The notes under the pieces: generated by a model | Told to the model about the DNA's origin: nothing | The model's input: only the letters and a program-made list of their open reading frames with translations | The model's database searches: none | Shown here: in pieces, positions 56,596 through 64,000 of the stretch | Position numbering within the stretch: position 1 is the first letter of the stretch | How the letters are laid out: the number at the start of each line of letters is the position of its first letter | From: Myxococcaceae bacterium JPH2 | GTDB lineage: Bacteria; Myxococcota; Myxococcia; Myxococcales; Myxococcaceae | NCBI GenBank assembly: GCA_016458225.1 | Contig: JAEMGR010000001.1 | Span: 868,001-932,000 of the forward strand | Length of the DNA: 64,000 nucleotides | Direction of reading: 5' to 3' | Made by a program: the position numbers and the translations under genes

Positions 56596-58578
56596 CTGAA
56601 GCTCGCTCTCCAGTCGCCGTCTCGTGCGTTCTACGCAGCAACGATTTCAGACTTCCTTCAGACACAACCCGATGAACTCATCGGGCTGCTGACCCGGAAG
56701 CATGTTGCCCACCACGCCGCAGCCGAAGCAGAGCAAGTGCACGCCTGGGGACGCGAGATTGACATCCTCCGTGCGGCGCTTCAGCACCTGGGCCCCGCAT
56801 GCACTTCCTGGGGAATCCTGCTGGAGTTCTCGCTGTATCGCCTCGGCAAACGCATGGACGCCATCCTCCTTGCGGCAGGGACGGTGGGCGTCATTGAGTT
56901 CAAAATTGGCGCAAAGCATTACGAGGCGGCTGACTGGCAACAACTTGAGGGCTATGCGCATGCACTGCGCGACTTTCACGCGGCCTCGCAGACTCGCCCC
57001 ATTGTTCCCATTCTCTGCGCCGAGAACGGTCCGACGCGACCAATCACGATGGTGCTTCACGACCAGGTTGCCAATGTCGTTGAAACCAACGCGAGCAACC
57101 TGCATGAGGCCCTGAGACAGCTGCCTCCCGGTCCCAATCTGCTCTCATGGGAAGAGTTCGAGGCGTCGCCCTATCGGCCCACGCCAACCATCATCGAGGC
57201 GGCCCGCGCAATCTATGCCGGGCACACCCTCGCGGATATCGGCAGAAGCGATGCCGCCACTCAAGCCATCTCGGACGCCATCGAGTTCCTCAAGGCGACA
57301 GCACATCGGGCACAACAGAACCGAGAGAAGATCATCTGCTTTGTCACGGGCGCCCCCGGTGCGGGGAAAACCCTCATCGGACTCGACCTTGCACTCACAA
57401 CTCGCCTTGATGACAGCCCAGCAGCCTTGCTCTCTGGGAATCCTCCTCTTGTTCATGTTCTGACCGAGGCCCTGGCCGAAGATGCGTCTGCCCGAACGCG
57501 CACGCCAAAAACCAAGACACGGCCACAGGCACAAGCCGCGATTCAGAATCTTCTCGGCTACCTCAAACAGCACACCACTGGCGCCGCCCCTCCGGAGCAC
57601 ATCGTTGTCTTCGATGAAGCACAGCGAGCTTGGGATGCGACCATTGGGCAGAAGCTCCTGGAACGACCCGACTCTGAGCCAGAGATTTTCCTCTCCATTC
57701 TTGAGCGGCTCGACTGGGCCCTTCTCGTGTGCCTCGTTGGGCCAGGGCAGGAGATCAATCGCGGTGAACAGGGCCTCTCCCTCTGGGGAGAAACACTCCT
57801 TCGCGCCGCCGCCACAGGCCGGAAGTGGCACATTCTGGCGGCCCCGCAAGCCCTTACTGGGGGACCCGACGTCTCCGGGACGGGGCTGTTCGGAGCACAC
57901 CCGTCCCATGGAATCCAGGTCGACACGGAGCCTCGACTCCATCTCACCAACTCGATTCGTTCCTACCGCAACGAACACCACGGCAAGTGGGTGGCGAGTC
58001 TGCTTGACGGGAATCTGAACCAAGCTCGCCAGGCGACCGCAGCGATGGCAGCCCCACCCGCCCTTCTGACGCGCAATCTCCAAACAGCCAAGAACTGGCT
58101 CCGGAGATATCGTCGAGGAGGCAGGACGGTGGGTCTCCTTGCCAGCTCGGGCGGAGTTCGCCTCATCGCGGAGGGGATTCCGCCTCCGCCTATATCCAAA
58201 GAACTGGATGCCATTGGCCACTGGTTCCTGAAGCCGCACACGGACTATCGCAGTTCTGGCGCACTGGAGTCCCCGCTCAGCGAGTTCGGCTGCCAGGGGC
58301 TCGAACTTGACTATGCCGGCATCTGTTGGGGCGGCGACCTGCTCTGGACCAATGCGTCGTGGCAGGCACGGCAAATGAGCGCGCCGAAGTGGAAAATCGT
58401 CCGCGACGAGTCTCGCAGACAATTTCGCCTCAACAGTTACCGCGTCCTCCTGACGCGGGCACGCGCCGGGCTCATCATCTACGTGCCAGAGGGAGAACCG
58501 GAGGACCCCACCCGAGTCCCAGCCGAGTTCGACCGCATCGCGGACACACTGCACCAAGCCGGCTGTGAGCGCATCTGA
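56596..58578 (+). CDS. PD-(D/E)XK nuclease fused to DUF2075/Schlafen-group-3-like helicase
   Basis: 660 residues if translation starts at CTG 56596, six bases after GGGAG. The first ATG/GTG/TTG in frame is GTG 56737, but sequence before it (SRAFYAATISDFLQTQPDELIGLL, in part) matches, as I recall, the conserved start of DUF2075 proteins. From CTG: N-terminal nuclease-like region with Glu77, Asp88 and Glu101-x-Lys103 (LLEFS, KRMDAILL, GVIEFKIG), the PD-(D/E)XK pattern. P-loop helicase domain: Walker A GAPGAGKT (~252-259), Walker B VFDEAQRAW (~338-346), and a C-terminal RVLLTRARAG motif VI-like element (near residue 620). Lower GC and Lys/Ile codons unlike neighbours suggest recent transfer. Likely a defence-type nuclease-helicase, not proven. 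Confidence 0.82.
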   Translation: MKLALQSPSRAFYAATISDFLQTQPDELIGLLTRKHVAHHAAAEAEQVHAWGREIDILRAALQHLGPACTSWGILLEFSLYRLGKRMDAILLAAGTVGVIEFKIGAKHYEAADWQQLEGYAHALRDFHAASQTRPIVPILCAENGPTRPITMVLHDQVANVVETNASNLHEALRQLPPGPNLLSWEEFEASPYRPTPTIIEAARAIYAGHTLADIGRSDAATQAISDAIEFLKATAHRAQQNREKIICFVTGAPGAGKTLIGLDLALTTRLDDSPAALLSGNPPLVHVLTEALAEDASARTRTPKTKTRPQAQAAIQNLLGYLKQHTTGAAPPEHIVVFDEAQRAWDATIGQKLLERPDSEPEIFLSILERLDWALLVCLVGPGQEINRGEQGLSLWGETLLRAAATGRKWHILAAPQALTGGPDVSGTGLFGAHPSHGIQVDTEPRLHLTNSIRSYRNEHHGKWVASLLDGNLNQARQATAAMAAPPALLTRNLQTAKNWLRRYRRGGRTVGLLASSGGVRLIAEGIPPPPISKELDAIGHWFLKPHTDYRSSGALESPLSEFGCQGLELDYAGICWGGDLLWTNASWQARQMSAPKWKIVRDESRRQFRLNSYRVLLTRARAGLIIYVPEGEPEDPTRVPAEFDRIADTLHQAGCERI

Positions 58579-58579
58579 G

Positions 58580-59467
58580 TCACAGCGCAGGCAGCCTTCG
58601 CATCCATTCCGCGATTCCCTGACCGATCGCGTGCGGGTGATCTTCCTGGATGAAGTGCAGGCCGCGCCCCAGCTCGATGACTTCCAGGTGCGGCATGTTC
58701 TCGCGGCACCACGTCACCAGCGGAGGCGGCACGAGCACTCCCGGCTCGACGGCGAACAACAACTTGGGGAGCGGTGAGCGACAGAGCGCGTCTCGATATC
58801 GCACCACGACCTCCGCGACGTCCGCGGGCTGTCCCGCGACGGGAATCTCGCGCGGCCAGGCCAGGGTCGGCTTGCGTGAGACTCGGTCTGGGAACGGCGC
58901 TCGGTAGTGCGCCATTTCGGCTGGCGTCAGCCCTCTCACCACGGAGCCCGGCAACACCTGCTCCACGAAGATGTTCTGGTCGAGTACCAGCTCCTCGCCC
59001 ACACCCGGTTCGCGGAAGCGCTGGAACAAACCTCGCGCGCGCTCCGGGAACTGCTCCCACGACGAGAGCGGCGACAAGAACGCCTCCATGAAGGCCACGC
59101 CCCGGATGCGCTCCGAATGGCGCATGGCCCAATCCAATCCGAGCGCCGAACCCCAGTCATGGACCACCAGCGTGATGCGGTTCAATCCCAACGCGGAGAT
59201 GAACCCATCCAAATACCGCGCATGGTCCGCGAATCGATACCCCAGCTCGGGCTTGTCCGAGGCCCCCATCCCGATGAGGTCCGGCGCGATGCAGCGCCCC
59301 AAGCCCCGCAGGTGCGGAATCACATTGCGCCAGAGATAGGAGGACGTGGGGTTGCCGTGCAGGAACAGGATGGGGTCACCCTGCCCTTCATCGACATACG
59401 CCATGCGGGAGCCGTGCACCTCGACGAAGCGGTGCGTGAAAGGAAATTCAGCGGAGATAGAGGTCAT
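58580..59467 (-). CDS. haloalkane dehalogenase
   Basis: 295 residues. Alpha/beta hydrolase with Asp nucleophile in VVHDWGSALG, halide-binding Asn in LHGNPTSSYLWR and the Trp after the nucleophile, and catalytic His in GLHFIQEDHPH. These are the HLD-II (DhaA/LinB-like) features; the catalytic acid (Glu) is probably in AFMEAFLSP. It hydrolyses carbon-halogen bonds to alcohol and halide. It ends one base from the convergent helicase gene and follows an ECF sigma gene by 13 bases on the same strand, so the two may be cotranscribed. Confidence 0.9.
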   Translation of the reverse strand: MTSISAEFPFTHRFVEVHGSRMAYVDEGQGDPILFLHGNPTSSYLWRNVIPHLRGLGRCIAPDLIGMGASDKPELGYRFADHARYLDGFISALGLNRITLVVHDWGSALGLDWAMRHSERIRGVAFMEAFLSPLSSWEQFPERARGLFQRFREPGVGEELVLDQNIFVEQVLPGSVVRGLTPAEMAHYRAPFPDRVSRKPTLAWPREIPVAGQPADVAEVVVRYRDALCRSPLPKLLFAVEPGVLVPPPLVTWCRENMPHLEVIELGRGLHFIQEDHPHAIGQGIAEWMRRLPAL

Positions 59468-59480
59468 GGTTCTTCCTGGG

Positions 59481-60296
59481 TCAATGAATGGAGCCGAGCA
59501 TCGTGCGCAGCGTCGCGACGAAATCGGTCCGGCCCGTGGACTCGGGTTCGCTTCGGTAGAAAGCCGTGACGCGCCGGAGCTCGGAGAGCGTCGTCATCTG
59601 GGTACGCAGGGCCGCCACGGAGCCCTCGGGGCTCGCGGGCTCGGAGCCATCGACCCGGCCCAGCTCCTGCGCACGGCCCAGCCTTCGGTGACACGCACAG
59701 GCCGCCGTGGGGTTGGCGATGCCACAGTGGCGATTCAAGAACGCGCTGAGCGCGGAGCGCGCCCGACTGAGTCGCTTGCGGAACGTGGCGGGCTCGATGT
59801 CGAGAATCTCGGCGGCGTCCGAAGAGGAGAACTCGAGCAGCTCGCCCAGCACGAAGGCGATGCGGTGGTCTCCATCCAGACACTGGAGCATCGCCCGGCC
59901 ACAGCGCAGCTTGAGCTGCTGATGGAGGATGGCGTCCTCGGTGCGCTCGACCGCGTCCACATCCAGCCCCTCCGTGAGGTCCTCCGCGAAGGCCTCGAAG
60001 GTGCCGCGCGCCGAGGCGGCCCGCTGCGCTCGGAAGTCCAGAATCCTTCGGACCGCGATGCGCCAGGCCCACGTGGAGAAGCGTGACTCACCGCGAAACT
60101 GGGCCAGCCGCGTCACGATGCGGATCAGCGCCTCTTGCGTCGCGTCCTCCGCGTCCTGGCGATCCAGGAGCATCCGAAAGGCCACGTTGAAGAGGGGGCG
60201 TTCGAGCGCCTGGATGATCGCCTCGACCGCGCGTGCATCGCCCTCGGAGGCTCGGGCCACCAGCTCGTTCGTCACGTCCGACAAGGTGTTCGTCAT
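59481..60296 (-). CDS. ECF sigma factor with Cys/His-rich C-terminal extension
   Basis: 271 residues. Sigma-70 region 2 at ~20-95 (RPLFNVAFRMLLDRQDAEDATQEALIRI, in part) and region 4 at ~125-185 (ILDIEPATFRKRLSRARSAL). An extension of ~85 residues follows with HCGIANPTAACACHRR, a possible zinc-binding anti-sigma-like element, then a helical tail. The extension may regulate activity in cis. Neighbours: haloalkane dehalogenase gene downstream; another ECF gene is divergent (116 bases away). No separate anti-sigma gene is visible. Confidence 0.88.
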   Translation of the reverse strand: MTNTLSDVTNELVARASEGDARAVEAIIQALERPLFNVAFRMLLDRQDAEDATQEALIRIVTRLAQFRGESRFSTWAWRIAVRRILDFRAQRAASARGTFEAFAEDLTEGLDVDAVERTEDAILHQQLKLRCGRAMLQCLDGDHRIAFVLGELLEFSSSDAAEILDIEPATFRKRLSRARSALSAFLNRHCGIANPTAACACHRRLGRAQELGRVDGSEPASPEGSVAALRTQMTTLSELRRVTAFYRSEPESTGRTDFVATLRTMLGSIH

Positions 60297-60412
60297 GGGT
60301 TCGGAGGATTAGACCGCCCGCCTCACGGAGCTGTGACCGGGAATCGTCACGTCCGCGCCAGGTCGGCCCTTTCGCGCGGGCGGCCCTCGGGAACTCTGGT
60401 AGAGCCCGGTCC

Positions 60413-61405
60413 ATGGCTGACTCGCCCTCGATGCCTGGACCCTCGGTGGAACTCGACCTGGAGGAGCACCGCACCGCGCTCACCGGCCACTGCTACCGGA
60501 TGCTGGGCTCCATCACCGAGGCAGAGGACGCCGTCCAGGAGACCTTCATTCGCGCGCTCCGCCACCGCGACCAGTTCGAGGGCCGCGCGAGCCCGCGCGC
60601 GTGGCTGTACCGCATCGCCACCAACGTGTGCCTGGACGCAATGCACGAGAACTCGCGCCGGGCACGCCCCACCGAAATGGGAGCGCCCGCCGTGCCCCAG
60701 GACGCGGTCCTCACCACGCTCCCGGACTCACACTGGGTGGAGCCCGTCCCGGACGCCCTGGTGCTGCCCACGCAGTCCACGCCCGCGGAGCTGGTGATGA
60801 TGCGCCAGAGCATCCGGCTGGCCTTCGTGGCCGCGCTCCAACATCTCCCACCCCGGCAACGGGCGGTGCTGTTGCTCACGGAAGTGCTGGAATGGTCCGC
60901 CGCGGAGGTCGCGGAGGCACTCGACATGACCGTGGCCGCCGTCAACAGCGCGCTCCAGCGAGCCCGCGCCACCCTGACGACGCGCGACCTCAGTCCCCGC
61001 ACCCCGCTGTCGGAGGTCCAGGCCTCCCTGGTGCAAAGCTACGTGGACGCCTTCGAGCGCTATGACATGGAGGCCCTCACCGCGCTGCTGCACCACGAGG
61101 TGAGCATGTCCATGCCGCCCAACTCCCTCTGGCTCCGAGGCGCCAAGGACATCCGCGACTGGCTGGTGGGGCGCGGCGCGGGCTGCCGAGGCTCTCGGCT
61201 GGTCGCCACGACCGCGAGCGGCGCGCCCGCCTTCGGCCAGTATCGAGCCGGAGGCCCTGGCGGAACGTTCACGCCCTGGTCTCTCACGGTGCTGGAGATT
61301 CAGGGCGACCGCATCATCGGACTGAACTACTTCCGGGACACCCCGAAGCTGTTCCCGCGGTTTGGCCTACCAGCCTTCCTGCCTCCCGAAAAAGCCGGAC
61401 CCTGA
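60413..61405 (+). CDS. ECF sigma factor with SnoaL-like C-terminal domain
   Basis: 330 residues. Region 2 (~20-90: HCYRMLGSITEAEDAVQETFIRALRHRD in part), region 4 (~150-210: LPPRQRAVLLLTEVLEWSAAEVAEALDMTVAAVNSALQRAR in parts), then a SnoaL/NTF2-like domain (~215-325: SYVDAFERYDMEALTALLHHEVSMSMPP). This SigG/ECF56-like layout uses the C-terminal domain as an internal regulator. It heads the plus strand against the other ECF gene; a hairpin follows and a VOC protein gene lies 75 bases on. Confidence 0.9.
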   Translation: MADSPSMPGPSVELDLEEHRTALTGHCYRMLGSITEAEDAVQETFIRALRHRDQFEGRASPRAWLYRIATNVCLDAMHENSRRARPTEMGAPAVPQDAVLTTLPDSHWVEPVPDALVLPTQSTPAELVMMRQSIRLAFVAALQHLPPRQRAVLLLTEVLEWSAAEVAEALDMTVAAVNSALQRARATLTTRDLSPRTPLSEVQASLVQSYVDAFERYDMEALTALLHHEVSMSMPPNSLWLRGAKDIRDWLVGRGAGCRGSRLVATTASGAPAFGQYRAGGPGGTFTPWSLTVLEIQGDRIIGLNYFRDTPKLFPRFGLPAFLPPEKAGP

Positions 61406-61413
61406 TTTTTCTG

Positions 61414-61444
61414 CACGGGCACCGATGATTTTCGGCGGCCCGTG
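61414..61444 (+). terminator. hairpin after the SnoaL-type sigma gene
   Basis: CACGGGC (61414-61420) and GCCCGTG (61438-61444) pair, with an inner CCGA/TCGG. The T-run lies before rather than after it, so termination on the plus strand is uncertain. Confidence 0.45.
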
Positions 61445-61480
61445 GAGTCATAAAGAAGAACCCATTTTCTGGAGCATTCC

Positions 61481-61900
61481 ATGGCCACGACGAACACTCC
61501 CCGCAAGGTCTTCATCAACCTCCCCGTGAAGGACCTGAAGGCCACCAACGCGTTCTTCACCAAGCTGGGCTTCCAGTTCAACCCGCGCTTCAGCGACGAC
61601 AACTCGACGTGCATGATTCTCAGCGAGGAGGCCTACGTGATGCTCCTCGTGGAGAAGCGCTTCAAGGACTTCACCAAGAAGGACATCTGCGACACGCGCA
61701 AGGCGACCGAGGGCCTGTTCGCCCTGTCCTGTTCGAGCCGCGCCGAGGTCGACTCGATGGTGAAGACCGCCATCGCCGCGGGCGGCTCGCATGCCGCCGA
61801 GCCGCAGGACCACGGTTTCATGTACGGCTGGAGCTTCTACGACCTCGACGGGCACCACTGGGAGGTCTTCTACATGGACATGAGCGCCATGCCCCACTGA
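61481..61900 (+). CDS. VOC-family (glyoxalase-like) protein
   Basis: 139 residues, single vicinal-oxygen-chelate unit: KVFINLPVKDLKATNAFFTKLGFQFNP first beta-alpha-beta, then CMILSEEAYVMLLVEKRF, and YGWSFYDLDGHHWEVFYMDM at the end (all in parts). Metal ligands are likely His in DGHHWE and Glu in WEVFYM. The substrate is unknown; small VOC proteins act as glyoxalase, dioxygenase or resistance proteins. It could be driven by the neighbouring ECF sigma factor, a common pairing, but no promoter motif was confirmed. Confidence 0.85.
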   Translation: MATTNTPRKVFINLPVKDLKATNAFFTKLGFQFNPRFSDDNSTCMILSEEAYVMLLVEKRFKDFTKKDICDTRKATEGLFALSCSSRAEVDSMVKTAIAAGGSHAAEPQDHGFMYGWSFYDLDGHHWEVFYMDMSAMPH

Positions 61901-61911
61901 GCGTGACGCCT

Positions 61912-61940
61912 GTCGGCGGAGGACATGCGCCTCCGCCGAC
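61912..61940. terminator. bidirectional terminator hairpin
   Basis: GTCGGCGGAGG (61912-61922) and CCTCCGCCGAC (61930-61940) pair perfectly over 11 bp with a seven-base loop, between the convergent VOC gene and the broken secreted-protein gene. Confidence 0.75.
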
Positions 61941-61951
61941 TGGAACGTGGA

Positions 61952-62557
61952 CTACTCCGCGCTGACGCCCTGGCTCAGCGCCTGGGCCTGCACGAAGTCC
62001 ACCGACTCCGCCGAGCCGTTGGTCCCCGTCACCGCGTACGAGAGGATGACCCACGAGCCCTCGGGCACGGACTCGGGAATCGACACGTCCAGGGTGCCGC
62101 CGCGCTGGAGGGTGAACCCCGACGACGACAGCAGGCGCATGCTCGACATGAGCGCGGTGTTGGCCGCGGTCAGGTTCGCCAGCGCCGTCTGGGCCGTCCA
62201 ATACATCGACTTGATGCTGCTGGAGTGGTCCTGGGTATTCCATCCCACGTGGATGGTGCGGCCATTCACGATGGCGCTCCCATTCGGCCCGTGGAAGCCC
62301 TGCCAGTGGATCAGCGTGTCGCTCCCCGCCGCGCCCTTGAACGGCGCATTGAAATATCCGTAGTAGGGATGGGTCGTCGACTTCTAGCCATTGAATGTCG
62401 ACGTCACCGTCTCCGCCCCCGCCAGGACCACGGCGATGTCATAGGCGGTGGGGCCCGTGTTCTTGATGTCCTTGTTCACGTCATAGGCAAGCGCCGACGA
62501 CGCGGCGAACACAAGCACCAGGGACGACGCCAGGAAGCCATTGCGAGCAGAGATCAT
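61952..62557 (-). pseudogene. exported protein gene interrupted by in-frame TAG
   Basis: One frame runs from ATG 62555-62557 to TGA at 61952, 202 codons, broken only by TAG at 62384-62386 (codon 58). GGGAG lies six bases before the ATG. Signal peptide NGFLASSLVLVFAASSALAYDV precedes NTGPTAYDIAVVLAGAETVTSTFNG (in part), then stop, then KSTTHPYYGYFNAPFKGAAGS and on, with VGWNTQDHSSSIKSMYW. Both sides have coding character, with no frameshift, so a point mutation, sequencing error, or suppression are the options. The C-terminal part recalls beta-sandwich secreted proteins of unknown function. Confidence 0.75.
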
Positions 62558-62691
62558 GAGCCACTCCCGAGGGGCTGCCTGAAAGCCGCCGGGCCTCCAG
62601 GGTGCCGGCAGGGTATGGCTCGGCGTTCACACTCATAATCGTGGAATTCGGGGAGCGAACACTGCGCGAAAGCCCCCGCAGACCGTGCGGC

Positions 62692-64000
62692 ATGAGAGAG
62701 TCTCTCCGCATGGGAGCTGCTTCGCGAGGCTGGGTTCACCTCCGCTCAACGTGGGCGAGAGCGGGAGGCGTCGTGGCGAGTCTGCTGATGCTGGTGCCGT
62801 GGCTCGTGCTCGCGGCGCCCACGGCGCCCACCTCCGCGGAAGTGCTCGTGGGGACCTGGGGCAGCGAGAGGCTCCTCGGTCCCCAGGTTCGAGGCGAACT
62901 GACGCTCGTGAGTCATGAAGGCGCATGGCGTGCGCGCATCGCGGGGTTCGACGTCCCCGCGCGCGTGGAGGGCGGGAAGCTCCGCGTCACCCTCCCGGGT
63001 GGACAAGGAGAGCTGAGAGGTCCCGTACCGGAAGCCGGGCAGCGCATCACCAGCCACTGGATCCAACCGCGCGTCCGCATGAGCGGCATGAAGTTCGCCA
63101 CCCCCGTGACGCTGACACCGCTTCAGCCGGGCGTCTGGCGCGGCGAGGTCGCGCCCCTGGAGGATCGCTTCTCGCTGTACCTGGTCGTTCGCAAACAGCA
63201 GGACGACACGGTGGAGGCGTTCCTCCGCAATCCGGAGCGCAACCTCGGCGGCAAGCAGTCCTTCCGCGTCGAGCTCCAGGGCGATGCCGTCCGCCTCAGC
63301 GCCAAGGGCGGCGGCCTCCACCTCGAAGGAACGTATGACGCGAAGTCCGCGCGGCTGTCCCTGCGCCTCCCCGCGATGGAGGAGACCTTTGAGTTCACGC
63401 GGCGCGACCGGGACCAGGCCGTGGGGCTCTACGCGCGCACGCCCGAGACAGGCCCGTATGTGTATCAACCCCCGCTCGCGGAGGACGATGGTTGGGCGAC
63501 GACCTCGCTCGACGCGGCGGGGATGGAGGCCGAGCCCGTTCGACAGCTCGTGCAGCGCATCCTCGACCAGGAGCCGGGCCCTGAGGCCGCGCCCGCCATT
63601 CAAGGACTGCTCATCGCGCGCCACGGGAAACTCGTGGTCGAAGAGTACTTCCAAGGCTTCGACAAGGAGCGCCCGCACGACTTGCGGTCCGCGGCGAAGA
63701 GCTACGCCTCCGTGATGATAGGCATTGCCCTGGACCGGGGCGCGCCCTTCACCGTGGACACCCCAGTGCTCGCGCTGTTCCCCGAGTACAAAGGGAAGGT
63801 GGCGAACCTGGATGCGCGCAAGCGCCGGCTCACCGTCGCGAATGTGATGTCCATGTCCACGGGCCTGGCATGCGACGACGATGACCCGGCCTCGCCGGGG
63901 AACGAGGACCGCCTCGATGACGACGTGCCGGACTGGTACCGCTACACGTTGGACCTGCCCATGGTGGCAGAGCCCGGGAAGCGCGGCGTCTACTGCTCGG
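62692..64000 (+). CDS. exported class C beta-lactamase-family serine hydrolase (3' end outside window)
   Basis: At least 436 residues, still open at base 64000. Signal segment (GVVASLLMLVPWLVLAAP). The N-terminal ~210 residues are a beta-rich region (SEVLVGTWGSERLLG, LSLRLPAMEETFEFTR) not typical of beta-lactamases. The beta-lactamase-like domain begins ~residue 275: IQGLLIARHGKLVVEEYFQG, then the SxxK motif SAAK (Ser333-Lys336) in LRSAAKSYAS, then LALFPEY and VMSMSTGLACDDDD. Family members are esterases, D-aminopeptidases or penicillin-binding-like. It is divergent from the TAG-broken gene (134 bases). Confidence 0.88.
   Translation, partial: MRESLRMGAASRGWVHLRSTWARAGGVVASLLMLVPWLVLAAPTAPTSAEVLVGTWGSERLLGPQVRGELTLVSHEGAWRARIAGFDVPARVEGGKLRVTLPGGQGELRGPVPEAGQRITSHWIQPRVRMSGMKFATPVTLTPLQPGVWRGEVAPLEDRFSLYLVVRKQQDDTVEAFLRNPERNLGGKQSFRVELQGDAVRLSAKGGGLHLEGTYDAKSARLSLRLPAMEETFEFTRRDRDQAVGLYARTPETGPYVYQPPLAEDDGWATTSLDAAGMEAEPVRQLVQRILDQEPGPEAAPAIQGLLIARHGKLVVEEYFQGFDKERPHDLRSAAKSYASVMIGIALDRGAPFTVDTPVLALFPEYKGKVANLDARKRRLTVANVMSMSTGLACDDDDPASPGNEDRLDDDVPDWYRYTLDLPMVAEPGKRGVYCS

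Noticed and set aside
56571-56675. ATG 56571 as the start of the nuclease-helicase
   Set aside because: It is in another frame and stops at a TGA near 56673; use would need a frameshift for which there is no slippery sequence.

Overview
The window is about 70% G+C, has third-position GC bias and is densely packed. It carries Hanks-type Ser/Thr kinases (one with TPRs), hybrid histidine kinases, many lipoproteins and a Sit-like polymorphic toxin with its immunity gene. Together these point to a myxobacterium (Myxococcales, probably suborder Cystobacterineae). No rRNA, tRNA, CRISPR array, plasmid origin or intact insertion sequence was recognised. Most of it looks like ordinary chromosome. Both edges cut a gene: a HEAT-like protein at base 3 and a class C beta-lactamase-family protein at base 64000.

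Layout. 1-11 kb: HEAT-like protein, AraC regulator, SMP-30-like lipoprotein, peroxiredoxin, an SsnA-like amidohydrolase that has lost metal ligands, a kinase-TPR protein, and a coupled esterase/ChbG pair. 11-25 kb: hybrid kinase with a pseudo-receiver, queF, a second Ser/Thr kinase, a PLD-type cardiolipin synthase, Ppx/GppA-HD, a zinc alcohol dehydrogenase, two divergent regulator/enzyme pairs each with a 15-bp palindrome (20.8 and 22.2 kb), a spermidine-synthase-like gene overlapping a 2OG-Fe(II) oxygenase gene, and a DUF4230 gene. 25-37 kb: a second hybrid kinase, NAD-type isocitrate dehydrogenase, a minus-strand run of cupin, VKOR-DsbA fusion and SUI1-like factor, then YgfZ and a run ending in ChrA. 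37-39 kb: FAD monooxygenase and divergent TetR gene with a duplicated operator.

39.1-41.7 kb is an accessory island of lower GC. It holds a small orphan protein, a frameshifted IS4-type transposase remnant, and a lipoprotein nuclease-toxin gene overlapping a DUF2019 immunity gene. This resembles the SitA/SitI kin-discrimination toxins that myxobacteria pass by outer-membrane exchange.

41.7-56.4 kb: tyrosine-degradation pair MaiA/FAH, secreted glutaminase and S9 peptidase, SerA facing a D-2-hydroxyglutarate-dehydrogenase-like gene, envelope proteins, a fatty-acid-hydroxylase-like gene divergent from a TetR gene, and a lytic transglycosylase. 56.6-58.6 kb is a second foreign-looking gene: a PD-(D/E)XK nuclease fused to a DUF2075/Schlafen-group-3 helicase, whose conserved N-terminus has no ATG, GTG or TTG start. 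58.6-64 kb: haloalkane dehalogenase, two head-to-head ECF sigma genes, a VOC protein, a secreted-protein gene broken by an in-frame TAG, and the beta-lactamase-family gene.

Functional assignments come from motifs and family knowledge recalled without searching. Starts were chosen by domain boundaries, signal peptides, overlaps and Shine-Dalgarno matches.
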